Assembly: GCF_017168145.1 (NCBI RefSeq)
Contig: NZ_JADQTL010000008.1
Location: 1 to 64,000, forward strand
DNA length: 64,000 nt
Source: Anaerovorax sp. IOR16
GTDB lineage: Bacteria; Bacillota; Clostridia; Peptostreptococcales; Anaerovoracaceae
Reading direction: 5' to 3'
Shown here: positions 19,136 to 27,631 of the stretch, one piece after another
Layout: the number at the start of each line of letters is the position of its first letter
Numbering within the stretch: position 1 is the first letter of the stretch
The notes under the pieces: model-generated
What the model was told of the DNA's origin: nothing
The model's database searches: none
The model's input: the letters and a program-made list of their open reading frames with translations, nothing else
Position numbers and translations under genes: made by a program

Positions 19136-20128
19136 CTATATTTCTTTACTTCTCAGTCTTTCTATCAACATTGGTACCACTTTATAAACATCCCCTACAA
19201 TACCATAATCCGATACTTCAAAGATTGGAGCCGATGCATCTGAATTAATTGCCACTATCACATCAGATTCTTTCATCCCCGCTAAATGCTGCGGCGCTCC
19301 TGAAACTCCACAAGCAATGTATAACGATGGTTTCACCCGGTTACCGGAATATCCAACCTGATGAGATTTATCAATATAACCCTCATCCACAATTGCCCTG
19401 CTTGCTCCTACATCTGCTTTCAGGCATTCTGCTAATTCATAAATCATTTTCATATCTTCTTTAGATTTAATGCCCTTTCCTGCAGAAATGACAATGTGAG
19501 CATCTGAGATATCAAATTCACTTTCTTCCAATTCCTCTAAAATTTCGATTAATTCATTGCCCTTTACATAAGCATCTACTTTGATAATTTCACCGTTAAC
19601 CTCATCTGTCCATTCAGCAGGGGCAAATTCCTTATACCTAATCGTAGCCATTTGCGGTAAGGTTTCAGTTTTAATATGCGCCAATATATTATCGCTGAAA
19701 GCTGGTCTGATTTGAATCAGCTTGCCATCTGTATCAATCATTAATTCCGTGCAATCTGCAGTTAATCCTGTCTCTAATGCAGCTGCAATTCTTGGTGCTA
19801 AAGACCGTCCAAAAGTTGTGGCGCCGACCAGTAACATCTCCGGCTGAATCTGTTTCAGGAGTTCACAAATATTCTCTTTATATAACCATTCGTCTGGCAT
19901 ATCAAATGAATTCGCAGCAATATGATATATCTTATCTGCACCATGGTGTAATATTTCATCCAGATTTAATTGATCCGAACCTAAAACAATGACATCTTTT
20001 TCAAACTGACCTTCCGGAAAACTCGCAATGAGTTCTGCTGCTTTTCCTAATAACTCATATGTAACTTTGTGAATTTTACCTTTTTTCTGTTCAGCAAGAA
20101 TCACAATTTTCTTCACATCATTTATCAT
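19136..20128 (-). CDS. etfA: Electron transfer flavoprotein alpha subunit
   Basis: The 330-residue protein has the ETF alpha N-terminal domain and the C-terminal FAD-binding region (SGNRVKPSLYIACGVSGAPQ, HLAGMKESDVIVAINSD, FEVSDYGIVGD). It lacks the N-terminal ferredoxin extension found in some clostridial ETF alpha chains, such as the acetogen LctC. The start was moved to the ATG at 20128 (MINDVKKIV), one base after the etfB stop and 5 nt behind GGAGGG. The upstream in-frame start would run into etfB. It forms the heterodimer with EtfB and should accept electrons from the flavin dehydrogenase encoded next. Confidence 0.94.
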   Translation of the reverse strand: MINDVKKIVILAEQKKGKIHKVTYELLGKAAELIASFPEGQFEKDVIVLGSDQLNLDEILHHGADKIYHIAANSFDMPDEWLYKENICELLKQIQPEMLLVGATTFGRSLAPRIAAALETGLTADCTELMIDTDGKLIQIRPAFSDNILAHIKTETLPQMATIRYKEFAPAEWTDEVNGEIIKVDAYVKGNELIEILEELEESEFDISDAHIVISAGKGIKSKEDMKMIYELAECLKADVGASRAIVDEGYIDKSHQVGYSGNRVKPSLYIACGVSGAPQHLAGMKESDVIVAINSDASAPIFEVSDYGIVGDVYKVVPMLIERLRSKEI

Positions 20129-20129
20129 T

Positions 20130-20930
20130 TTAACCCTCCAACACATTTTTTTCTATCAAATCGCCAATCATTTCATCCAAGAAATTTTCAATGTTGTCTT
20201 TTTCCTTCTTACATACGCGTGATTCTGCTTTTGGTACGACAATTTTTCTTACCTTTGTTGGAGAACCCTTAATACCAACTTCTTCTTTTTCAATAAAATC
20301 GGAAAGCTCCTCAAGAGACCAAGTTGGAATCTCTGCCTTTCTTGCAATAGACTTGCTCTTAAAAGAAGGTAGTCTTGGAACATTTAAGTCCTTGGTCACC
20401 GTTAACAAAACAGGAAATTTAGCTTTTTTAACAAATTTTCCATCAAAAATATTGGATACAACTGTAATATCATTCTCTGAAATATTTAAAATTTCTTCAA
20501 TATAAGAAATATGTGGTATGCCTAAGAATTCTGCAATTTCAGCGCCCACTTGACCCGTATCGCCATCCACTGTTTTTTCTCCTACTAAGATAATCTCCGG
20601 AACTCCCATCTTCTTTAAAGCTGCTGCTAATGTTTTAGAAGTAGCTTTTGTATCTGCGCCGCCAAATGCTCGATCGGATAACAATATTCCTCTGCTGGCT
20701 CCTCTGGCAATTCCCTCTCGAAGAGAATCCGCACCTCTTGGTGGTCCCATTGTTAAAACAACCGACTCGCAACCCTTACTTTCAGCAATGTTCACACCTG
20801 CTTCCAAGGCGTTTAAATCAAATGGATTAATTTCCACTCCAGCTGTTGAACGATCTACTAACCCACGTTCACAATCAAATTTTACTCGTTCCATATCTGG
20901 TACTTGCTTTATCAAAATGGCAATATTCAT
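20130..20930 (-). CDS. etfB: Electron transfer flavoprotein beta subunit
   Basis: The 266-residue protein begins MNIAILIKQVPDMERV and shows the DLNALEAGVNIAE block and the nucleotide-binding signature VDGDTGQVGAEIAEFLG. The DGDT-QVG form of this motif is typical of ETF beta chains that hold a second FAD and take part in electron bifurcation or confurcation, as opposed to those that bind AMP. That inference rests on motif comparison only. It lies 12 bp after dctM and directly before etfA. Confidence 0.94.
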   Translation of the reverse strand: MNIAILIKQVPDMERVKFDCERGLVDRSTAGVEINPFDLNALEAGVNIAESKGCESVVLTMGPPRGADSLREGIARGASRGILLSDRAFGGADTKATSKTLAAALKKMGVPEIILVGEKTVDGDTGQVGAEIAEFLGIPHISYIEEILNISENDITVVSNIFDGKFVKKAKFPVLLTVTKDLNVPRLPSFKSKSIARKAEIPTWSLEELSDFIEKEEVGIKGSPTKVRKIVVPKAESRVCKKEKDNIENFLDEMIGDLIEKNVLEG

Positions 20931-20942
20931 ACGATTCCTCCA

Positions 20943-22226
20943 CTAATTTGAAAACATATTTGGTAACAACATTGATACTGGCTCCCAAAATGTTGTGATT
21001 AACAATATTAAAATTAAACTTGCTACAAATGGAATGATATTCTTGGCTACCCGCTCAAACTGAACACCTCCAACGCCGCTGGCAACAAATAAATTTGCAC
21101 CGTAAGGTGGCGTAATAAAGCCAATTGCTAAATTCATTGTAAGGACAATTCCAAATTGAATTGGACTCATTCCTAATCCAACTACAACTGGCAAGAAAAT
21201 TGGTGCCAATATCAAACAAGATGATATATTATCAATAAAGCATCCAATTACTAACAAAAATAGATTGATGATTAAAATAATAACAATTCGGTTATCTGTA
21301 ATTGTCGTTAATAACATGGCAACCGTATTGGGCACTTGTTCCATCGTTAAGTAGTTTGCAAAAGAAGTCGATAACCCAATCATATAGGAAGTCGCTCCAT
21401 TAATAAGTGCCGTAGATACCAATGCTTTATAGATAAATCGATTTTCCAATTGTTTATAAACGAATTTACCAATAATTAACGCATACACAATTCCAATAAC
21501 TGCTGCTTCTGTTGGAGTGCAAACACTACTGTAAATCGATCCCAGAATAATGATCGGCATAAGCAATGCCCAAAATGCATTAACAAATTCTTTTCCAACA
21601 AGCTTAATACTCAGCTTCTTTCCGCTTCCCTTCCAACCATTTTTCTTACAAATGACATAACTGGTTGTCATTAATGCCAACCCCATTAAAACACCTGGTA
21701 TAATTCCAGCTAAGAACAAATCTGAAATGGATGTTCCTGTAGCAACCGCATAAATAACAAAAGGAATACTAGGAGGTATTACAACTCCAATGGTACCAGC
21801 AGCAGCTGTCAATGCAGCTCCAAATCCACCATCATACCCTCTTCGTTCCATTGCTGGCATCATAAAAGTTCCAATTGCAGAAACAGTAGCAGGACCAGAT
21901 CCCGAAATTGCTGCAAAGAACATACAAGATACCGTTGTAACCATTGCTAATCCACCCGTAATAAATCCAATTAGACTATCCGCAAAATCTAGAATTCGCT
22001 GAGAAATTCCACCGTGCTCCATTAGATTACCTGCCAATATGAAAAAAGGAATCGCCATTAAAGGAAAGGAATCCAATCCGGCAAACGCATTCTGCGCAAT
22101 AATAATAGTTGGAATATTACTGGTTAACATCAAAGTCAAAGCAGTTGCTAATCCGAGTGCAATACCAATTGGTATTGTTAAAAATATGAACAAAAACAGA
22201 AATCCGAATAATATTACAACACTCAT
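20943..22226 (-). CDS. dctM: TRAP transporter large permease DctM (system 1)
   Basis: The 427-residue hydrophobic protein has about a dozen membrane segments and the characteristic DctM features: IPFFILAGNLMEHGGIS, the glycine/alanine-rich ALTAAAGTIGVVIPPSIPFV stretch, TPTEAAVIG, and the PPYGANLFVASG segment near the end. It couples import of a carboxylate to the sodium gradient. The gene overlaps dctQ by 4 bp and precedes etfB by 12 bp, so transport and oxidation are encoded on one transcript. Confidence 0.94.
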   Translation of the reverse strand: MSVVILFGFLFLFIFLTIPIGIALGLATALTLMLTSNIPTIIIAQNAFAGLDSFPLMAIPFFILAGNLMEHGGISQRILDFADSLIGFITGGLAMVTTVSCMFFAAISGSGPATVSAIGTFMMPAMERRGYDGGFGAALTAAAGTIGVVIPPSIPFVIYAVATGTSISDLFLAGIIPGVLMGLALMTTSYVICKKNGWKGSGKKLSIKLVGKEFVNAFWALLMPIIILGSIYSSVCTPTEAAVIGIVYALIIGKFVYKQLENRFIYKALVSTALINGATSYMIGLSTSFANYLTMEQVPNTVAMLLTTITDNRIVIILIINLFLLVIGCFIDNISSCLILAPIFLPVVVGLGMSPIQFGIVLTMNLAIGFITPPYGANLFVASGVGGVQFERVAKNIIPFVASLILILLITTFWEPVSMLLPNMFSN

Positions 22227-22732
22227 TGTTCCACTCCTTCTGGCAATACTTTCTTATCTATAATCATTGTTTTGATTAACGTCGCTAAATTTTGAATCAA
22301 ACGATACACCATCAACACAGATCCAACCGGCACTGATAGATAAGGGATTACCATCGGCATTCTCATTGCCGGAGATAATTGTTTCATACGCCCAATCATC
22401 TGTACCACTTGAGCTCCTTTTATCGTTAAGAATATTGCAAATCCAAGCCAAATGATTAATGCAATCAACTCAATGTAATTATGATATTTCTTATTTGTAA
22501 TTGACTTTAATACTTCCGCACGTAGATGCCTTGAATGTTTTGCGGCATAAGCCGCTCCAACCCATATCTGCCATAAAAATAAACACCTTGCAAATTCTTC
22601 ACTCCATGGTAAAGAGGCTTTAAATACATAGCGCATAATTACTTGTAAAAAAATAACGATGACGGATATTGAAATGGTTGCTACTAAAAAATATTCTTCT
22701 AAATTATCATCTATCTTTTTTAATCGATTCAA
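22223..22732 (-). CDS. dctQ: TRAP transporter small permease DctQ (system 1)
   Basis: The 169-residue protein has four membrane segments and the DctQ motif VIMRYVFKASLPWSEEFARCLF. The start is best placed at a TTG (22732-22730, encoding MNRLKKIDDNL), because GGAGGG lies 6 nt upstream of it. A further in-frame TTG eight codons upstream would place that ribosome site inside the gene. It overlaps dctM by 4 bp. A strong hairpin (22762-22795) separates it from dctP. Confidence 0.88.
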   Translation of the reverse strand: MNRLKKIDDNLEEYFLVATISISVIVIFLQVIMRYVFKASLPWSEEFARCLFLWQIWVGAAYAAKHSRHLRAEVLKSITNKKYHNYIELIALIIWLGFAIFLTIKGAQVVQMIGRMKQLSPAMRMPMVIPYLSVPVGSVLMVYRLIQNLATLIKTMIIDKKVLPEGVEQ

Positions 22733-22761
22733 CAGAATCCCTCCTCGATTTCTCAAGTATT

Positions 22762-22795
22762 ACAGAATACCGAGAAACCCGTCCCGGTATTCTGT
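22762..22795 (-). other. Intercistronic hairpin between dctP and dctQ (system 1)
   Basis: An 11-bp perfect stem (22762-22772 with 22785-22795) has a 12-nt loop and no U-tract on the minus strand. It sits between the binding-protein gene and the permease genes, a common place for mRNA-stabilising hairpins that raise expression of the binding protein. Confidence 0.65.
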
Positions 22796-22827
22796 TTCAT
22801 CACAAAATGATACGGTTTGTATATTCC

Positions 22828-23853
22828 TTAATTTATTTCTGCTTTGATTTCATCTAATAGTTCAGATCCATATTTTTCAATATACTCATCATAAACACTC
22901 TGTGCTGCATCCACAAATTCTTGCTTCTGTTCTGCAGTCAATTCATTTACTTGCATGCCGGCTTCTTTTAAATCATCGATATATTCACGTTCTTGCTCTG
23001 CGCACATTTCTCTCTGAGCAGCGACACAATCTTTTGCTGCATCTCTCACAACTTGCTGTAAATCTTCTGGCAATTTATCAAAGAATGTTTTGCTAATCAA
23101 ATATGGGCACTGCGTATAAACATGTCCTGTCAAGCTCAAGTATTTTTGAACTTCAAAAAGCTTTGATGTATAGATAATAGGAATTGGATTTTCCTGTGCA
23201 TCAACTGTACCTTGTTGCAGTGCTGTAAACAATTCATTAAATGAAATTGGTGTAGCGTTTGCTCCAAATGCTTTAAAGGAAGCCATGTGAATTGGATTTT
23301 CCATTGTTCGAATCTTAAGTCCTGCTAAATCTTTTGGAGATGTAACCGGTCCTTTATTGTTTGTAACATGACGGTATCCATTTTCACCATACCCAAGATT
23401 GACAATTCCGATATCTTCCAATTTGGCATTTAATGCATTTCCAACTTCTCCATCGAGAACTTTAAATGCATCCTCTTTTGACTTAAATAAGAAAGGTAAA
23501 TCAAGTACCATAAAATCTTCAACAAATCCAGATAATACCGTTCCTCCTGGAATACACATTTCAACAGTACCTAAATTTAAAGCTTCAATGGTTTGTCTGT
23601 CACCGCCCAGCTGTCCATTCGGATACACTTCTACTTTTATTCTTCCATTGGATTTTTCCTCAACTTCTTTTTTAAAGACTTCCTCTGCAGTAATATGTGT
23701 TGCATGATCCGTTGGTAAAACATGTGCTACACGAATTAAATAGCTTTCGTCACTCGAATCAGCCGATCCAGCGTTTTCCTTGTCGCCACAACCGATCAGC
23801 GAACAACCTAGTACTAAAATCATCACCAATACTATACTTAACTTTCTTTTCAT
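22828..23853 (-). CDS. dctP: TRAP transporter solute-binding lipoprotein DctP (system 1)
   Basis: The 341-residue protein has a lipoprotein signal peptide with lipobox LIGC, followed by a mature DctP domain (YLIRVAHVLPTDHATHITAE, VYPNGQLGGDRQTIEALNLG and KIRTMENPIHMASFKAFGA, where the conserved Arg binds the substrate carboxylate). It delivers the ligand to DctQM. It starts 12 bp after the aminotransferase gene. The ligand class (2-hydroxy or 2-oxo acid) is inferred from the downstream ETF/GlcD genes. Confidence 0.94.
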   Translation of the reverse strand: MKRKLSIVLVMILVLGCSLIGCGDKENAGSADSSDESYLIRVAHVLPTDHATHITAEEVFKKEVEEKSNGRIKVEVYPNGQLGGDRQTIEALNLGTVEMCIPGGTVLSGFVEDFMVLDLPFLFKSKEDAFKVLDGEVGNALNAKLEDIGIVNLGYGENGYRHVTNNKGPVTSPKDLAGLKIRTMENPIHMASFKAFGANATPISFNELFTALQQGTVDAQENPIPIIYTSKLFEVQKYLSLTGHVYTQCPYLISKTFFDKLPEDLQQVVRDAAKDCVAAQREMCAEQEREYIDDLKEAGMQVNELTAEQKQEFVDAAQSVYDEYIEKYGSELLDEIKAEIN

Positions 23854-23865
23854 GTCCCTCTCCTT

Positions 23866-25038
23866 TTATAGTTCTTCAACAAACCTTTTAAGTAATGCCA
23901 TTGCATCCTTGATTTCTTCGTTCGAACAAGCATAAGCCAATCGAATAAATCCTTCACCATTCTCGCCAAATGCATTTCCAGGAACTAAAGCAACGCCCGT
24001 TTCCTCTAATGCTCGTTGACAAAATTCCGTAGATGATAACCCAATGTCTGAAATTTTAGGGAATATATAAAATGCTCCATGAGGAACTTGATATTCCATT
24101 CCCTTTATTTGAGACAATCCTTCTATTACTAAATCCCTCCTTTCTCTAAATGTATCAACCATTTTTTCTGTAAAAGATTTTCCATTTTGAAATGCACTTA
24201 CTGCACCAACTTGAACAAATGATGTCGCACAGGTTGACATGTTTTGATGCACTTTATTCATATATCGAATGATTTCTTTTGGACCAATTGCATAACCTAC
24301 ACGCCATCCTGTCATAGAAAAAGTTTTCGAAGTAGAATTAATTACAACGGTTCGTTCTTTCATCCCAGGTAAGGTGTATAAGCTTACATGTTCTCCTTCA
24401 AATAAAAATTGATCATAGGTCTCATCAGAAATCACAACTAAATCGTATTTCTTTGCAAACTCCGCTATTTTTAGCAACTCTTCTTTCCCTATCACTGCCC
24501 CTGTAGGATTATGCGGTGTATTTACAAGTAACGCTTTGGTCTTTGAAGTTACATATTTCTCCAAATCAGCTGCTTGTAATTCAAAAGCATTTTCAAATTT
24601 TAACGGTACTTCCTTAATTACTACTCCTTGAATTTTTGCAATATCGTCGTATGCAGAAAAATATGGGCTTGGTATAAGTATTTCATCGCCAGGATCTAAA
24701 ACAGCCAACATAAATGCCATTAATGCTTCACAAGCTCCTGCGGTTACAATAATTTCTGAATTTGGGTCAGCAACAATACAATTTGCCTTCTGTTCTTTTT
24801 CTAATATTGCTTCACGTAATTCCTGAATGCCTGCCATCGCCGTGTAATGTACAAATCCATCATTTAATGAATTAATAACGGCTTCTTTGGCAATTTGAGG
24901 CGAATCATAATCCGGTTTTCCGATTTCCATATGTACTACTTTTCGACCATCGCGTTCCATAATTAAAGCTTGTTGAAATATCTCATACAAGCCCCCTGAC
25001 ATGCTTAAGTCACTCATTCTTTCATTTTGTATTTTCAT
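23866..25038 (-). CDS. Class I/II PLP-dependent aminotransferase
   Basis: The 390-residue protein is a fold-type I aminotransferase of the aspartate aminotransferase group. The PLP-contact motifs are ITAGACEALMAF-like (helix binding the phosphate), NTPHNPTGAV, VISDETYDQF (Asp contacting the ring nitrogen, then Tyr) and the Schiff-base lysine in STSKTFSMTGWRVG. The C-terminal Arg in FIRLAYACS binds the substrate carboxylate. It is the first gene of the operon and begins 7 nt behind GAGGTG, about 60 nt downstream of the predicted sigma-54 start site. It should interconvert a 2-oxo acid and an amino acid, matching the oxidase product. Confidence 0.92.
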   Translation of the reverse strand: MKIQNERMSDLSMSGGLYEIFQQALIMERDGRKVVHMEIGKPDYDSPQIAKEAVINSLNDGFVHYTAMAGIQELREAILEKEQKANCIVADPNSEIIVTAGACEALMAFMLAVLDPGDEILIPSPYFSAYDDIAKIQGVVIKEVPLKFENAFELQAADLEKYVTSKTKALLVNTPHNPTGAVIGKEELLKIAEFAKKYDLVVISDETYDQFLFEGEHVSLYTLPGMKERTVVINSTSKTFSMTGWRVGYAIGPKEIIRYMNKVHQNMSTCATSFVQVGAVSAFQNGKSFTEKMVDTFRERRDLVIEGLSQIKGMEYQVPHGAFYIFPKISDIGLSSTEFCQRALEETGVALVPGNAFGENGEGFIRLAYACSNEEIKDAMALLKRFVEEL

Positions 25039-25106
25039 TGTCCTACACCTCTCCAGAATATAAACTTCAAACTATTTCACTTATATTTTTAGATATTTAT
25101 GATAAG

Positions 25107-25122
25107 TGCATAATTCATGCCA
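25107..25122 (-). promoter_or_regulatory. Sigma-54 (-24/-12) promoter of the aminotransferase-TRAP-ETF-GlcD operon
   Basis: The minus strand reads TGGCATGAATTATGCA. GG and GC fall at the exact -24/-12 spacing, with two differences from the TGGCACGNNNNTTGCA consensus. The predicted start site is near 25097, about 60 nt before the aminotransferase ATG. A sigma-54 activator gene lies at the end of the same cluster. Confidence 0.75.
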
Positions 25123-25267
25123 AAAAATTTTTTTGAAAATTCAACCGTTTCTGAAGTTTTTTAATTTTATTTTGACCATTTTATTTGCATTGTTTGCGCC
25201 ATATAATTTAACACTTCAATCTCTTTTATCTATAAAATTAAATTTCTAATGAAAAATTATTAGATAA

Positions 25268-25320
25268 AATTAAAACCATCTCGCATTCTGTATAAAACAA
25301 AACACGAGATGGTTTTAATT
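25268..25320 (-). terminator. Intrinsic terminator of the peroxiredoxin gene
   Basis: A perfect 16-bp stem (25268-25283 with 25305-25320) has a 21-nt loop and ends in a T-rich run on the minus strand, 46 bp after the peroxiredoxin stop codon. The rest of the 25123-25267 interval is AT-rich, and I see no gene in it. Confidence 0.82.
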
Positions 25321-25365
25321 ATATATTTATATTCTAAGTTCTAAATCCCCAAAATTGTAAGGATA

Positions 25366-26013
25366 TTAATTGTTTTCATCCATATTTTTGTATATAAACC
25401 AATCGGATAGGCTATAGATTCCACGTTCTTTGTCCAAAGACGGGTTATCCTTTTCATCTCTATGAAATAAAACCTTATCCCCTATGATTTCATTATGCGG
25501 CCAATTTGCCGGAGCAAATACTTTTTTGATAGAGGCCATTTTTAATGCTTTGACCGTTCTTAATATTTCATCTATATTTCTCCCGATTTCCTTTGGATAT
25601 TCCAGCATTGTTCTCACTTTTCCGTTATGGTCTACGATAATGACAGCTCTAACAGCCGCAGTATCATCTTCATTTGGATGAATTAACCCAAGAGTTTGTG
25701 CAACACTTCTATCTTCATCATCAATAACCGGAAATTCAATCTGTACGTGAATGTTATCTTTAATCCATTGAATCCACTGATAATGGGACTCTAGGCTGTC
25801 CACACTTAACCCGATTAATTCCACTCCCAAATCATTAAATTGTTTCATTTTCTTTTGAAACGATACAAATTCAGTCGTGCATACCGGTGTAAAATCAGCT
25901 GGATGGCTAAATAAAACAAACCATTTTCCTTTATAGTCACTTGGTAAATTTATGGTTCCTTTTGTTGTTTTTACTGTTAATTCAGGAAACTTATCTCTTA
26001 ATGCTATTTTCAT
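25366..26013 (-). CDS. 1-Cys (Prx6-type) peroxiredoxin
   Basis: The 215-residue protein is an AhpC/TSA-family peroxidase of the Prx6 group. The peroxidatic cysteine is in [15 protein letters not shown] (about residue 45). It is the only cysteine visible in the protein, so no resolving Cys is present. The long C-terminal extension ([17 protein letters not shown]) is typical of Prx6. It reduces hydrogen peroxide or organic peroxides in the cytosol. The gene is monocistronic, with a palindromic element over its promoter region at 26067-26097. Confidence 0.92.
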   Translation of the reverse strand: MKIALRDKFPELTVKTTKGTINLPSDYKGKWFVLFSHPADFTPVCTTEFVSFQKKMKQFNDLGVELIGLSVDSLESHYQWIQWIKDNIHVQIEFPVIDDEDRSVAQTLGLIHPNEDDTAAVRAVIIVDHNGKVRTMLEYPKEIGRNIDEILRTVKALKMASIKKVFAPANWPHNEIIGDKVLFHRDEKDNPSLDKERGIYSLSDWFIYKNMDENN

Positions 26014-26066
26014 AAAATCCCTTGCATGAAGTATCTTTAAAACACTTCATACACTCCTTTCTTTAT

Positions 26067-26097
26067 CTATATAATAATTAATCATTTGATTATATAG
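26067..26097. promoter_or_regulatory. Nested palindrome upstream of the peroxiredoxin gene, putative operator
   Basis: Outer arms CTATATAAT (26067-26075) and ATTATATAG (26089-26097) flank an inner palindrome TAATCATTTGATTA (26079-26092). The element overlaps the likely promoter AT-box of the peroxiredoxin gene. PerR or another peroxide regulator is a reasonable guess, but the match to known boxes is weak. Confidence 0.4.
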
Positions 26098-26134
26098 TAA
26101 CTATACCCACTTTCTTTTGAATTAAAATATTTCT

Positions 26135-27409
26135 TTAAACTATTTTTACTTCAGTTCCCAAAATATATCTCATACATATATTTCTATCATCTCCTGCATA
26201 GCAAAAACGCTCCAAACGTTCTATCGGAGTAAGCTCCATTTCGTGATACATATTACTGTCATCAATCACCAGTGCATTAAAATGATACCCTTCTTCAAAT
26301 GCTCCAACTTGATTAAAAAATCTTCCGCCAGAACGTGTCGCCATATAAAATGCCTCTGCAAGATTCACTGCCTCCCATTCCGAGTCAAACATATTACGGA
26401 TTTTTGAATGCTGAATGGTACTAGCGATGCCTCTTGCAATTGAAAAATTAGCACCAGAACCGATATCACTGCCAATTGCTAAATGTATTCCCATATCCAA
26501 AAGCTTTTTTACCGGCATAATGCCACCCGCATTAATATTTGCAGTTGCATCCGGACAATGTACTGCCATGCAATTAGAGTTATCCATTCGTTCTAATACA
26601 TCATCATCCATAAAAATACAATGTGCCATTATTGTTGGTGTTTCTCCAAGTAAATTGTTTTTATAAAAGATATCTGCACCATTTTTATAATTTGGAAACA
26701 GTTCTTTACAAACTTTCATTTCATTAACCGCTTCACACATATGAGAATGTACCGGCACTTCATATTTTTTCACCAGTTCTCCCAACCCAGCTAATAATTT
26801 TTCACTGCAAGTAATTGAAAATCTTGGAACAATGCTTGTTTTTACATTCTTAGTATTTTGGTGCTGTAAGATGAACGTTTCAGTGTCTCGTATGGATTGC
26901 TCCGTATCTTCAATATAATAAGAAGGACTGTTCTGATCCATATTTAATTTGCCGGTAAATGCAAATAATCCCCTTTGCTCAAGAATCTGAAATAAGATTT
27001 CAGAGGCTCCATAATGAATGGATGGAAAACAATTAACATGGAGCGTACCATTACGTAATAATTCATCTACAAAAGCGGAATAAATCTTTTTCGCATGATC
27101 CTTGTCTGCAAATTTAGCTTCGTTTGGATATGTATAGGTATTAAGCCAGTCCAAAAGTTCCCGATCCATGCCGATGCCTCTTTGTAAAAACTGAGGGGCA
27201 TGCACATGCATATCACAAAATCCCGGAATAATAAGACGCTTTCCCCAATCCACTATATTTTCTTCCGGAAAGTCCTCAGGCAATTGTTTACAGATTCCCT
27301 TTACCATTCCGTTGAAAACCATAATGTATGAGTTTTCTTTACTAATCAGAGTATCTTTATCTTGACTGTAAATGATATTTCCTTTATATGCTTTGTATCT
27401 TTTATCCAT
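26135..27409 (-). CDS. guaD: Guanine deaminase
   Basis: The 424-residue amidohydrolase converts guanine to xanthine. Family landmarks are PGFCDMHVHAPQFLQRG (first zinc His pair), GKLNMDQNSP, IVPRFSITCSEKLLAGLG, VHSHMCEAVNEM (metal His and catalytic Glu), MAHCIFMDDDVLERM, AVHCPDATANINAGGIMPVK and LAIGSDIGSGANFS (metal Asp). Length and motif order fit GuaD rather than cytosine deaminase or chlorohydrolases. It is monocistronic. No purine riboswitch was recognised in the 222 bp upstream. Confidence 0.92.
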   Translation of the reverse strand: MDKRYKAYKGNIIYSQDKDTLISKENSYIMVFNGMVKGICKQLPEDFPEENIVDWGKRLIIPGFCDMHVHAPQFLQRGIGMDRELLDWLNTYTYPNEAKFADKDHAKKIYSAFVDELLRNGTLHVNCFPSIHYGASEILFQILEQRGLFAFTGKLNMDQNSPSYYIEDTEQSIRDTETFILQHQNTKNVKTSIVPRFSITCSEKLLAGLGELVKKYEVPVHSHMCEAVNEMKVCKELFPNYKNGADIFYKNNLLGETPTIMAHCIFMDDDVLERMDNSNCMAVHCPDATANINAGGIMPVKKLLDMGIHLAIGSDIGSGANFSIARGIASTIQHSKIRNMFDSEWEAVNLAEAFYMATRSGGRFFNQVGAFEEGYHFNALVIDDSNMYHEMELTPIERLERFCYAGDDRNICMRYILGTEVKIV

Positions 27410-27568
27410 TTCTAAAATTTAGCTCCTTCATTCTTTAAATTCTTAGTTTAATCATTACTTGAAATAAGTGATTTTATTATCTATTTTATCATACAGAGAT
27501 TATAAATAATATAATTGTTGCTGCTATCAAATAAGGAAGCGAAATGATTCAATTATGTAATAAAAAAA

Positions 27569-27593
27569 CCTGCAAGATTTTAATTCTTACAGG
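27569..27593 (-). terminator. Intrinsic terminator of the permease/cstA operon
   Basis: CCTGCAAGA (27569-27577) pairs with TCTTACAGG (27585-27593) with one mismatch. It is followed on the minus strand by T7. It lies 39 bp after the cstA stop codon. Confidence 0.8.
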
Positions 27594-27631
27594 CTAATTT
27601 TATCCTAGTTGTTAATTTAAATATTACTCAT

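Noticed and set aside
25143-25150. AACCGTTT occurs near both sigma-54 promoters (25143-25150 and, inverted, 54322-54329), hinting at a shared enhancer site
   Set aside because: The distances to the promoters are very different (about 20 and 140 bp) and an 8-mer match in AT-rich DNA is weak evidence.
27410-27631. Possible purine riboswitch before guanine deaminase
   Set aside because: The region is AT-rich, with only the terminator of the upstream-encoded transcript and no purine-riboswitch core.
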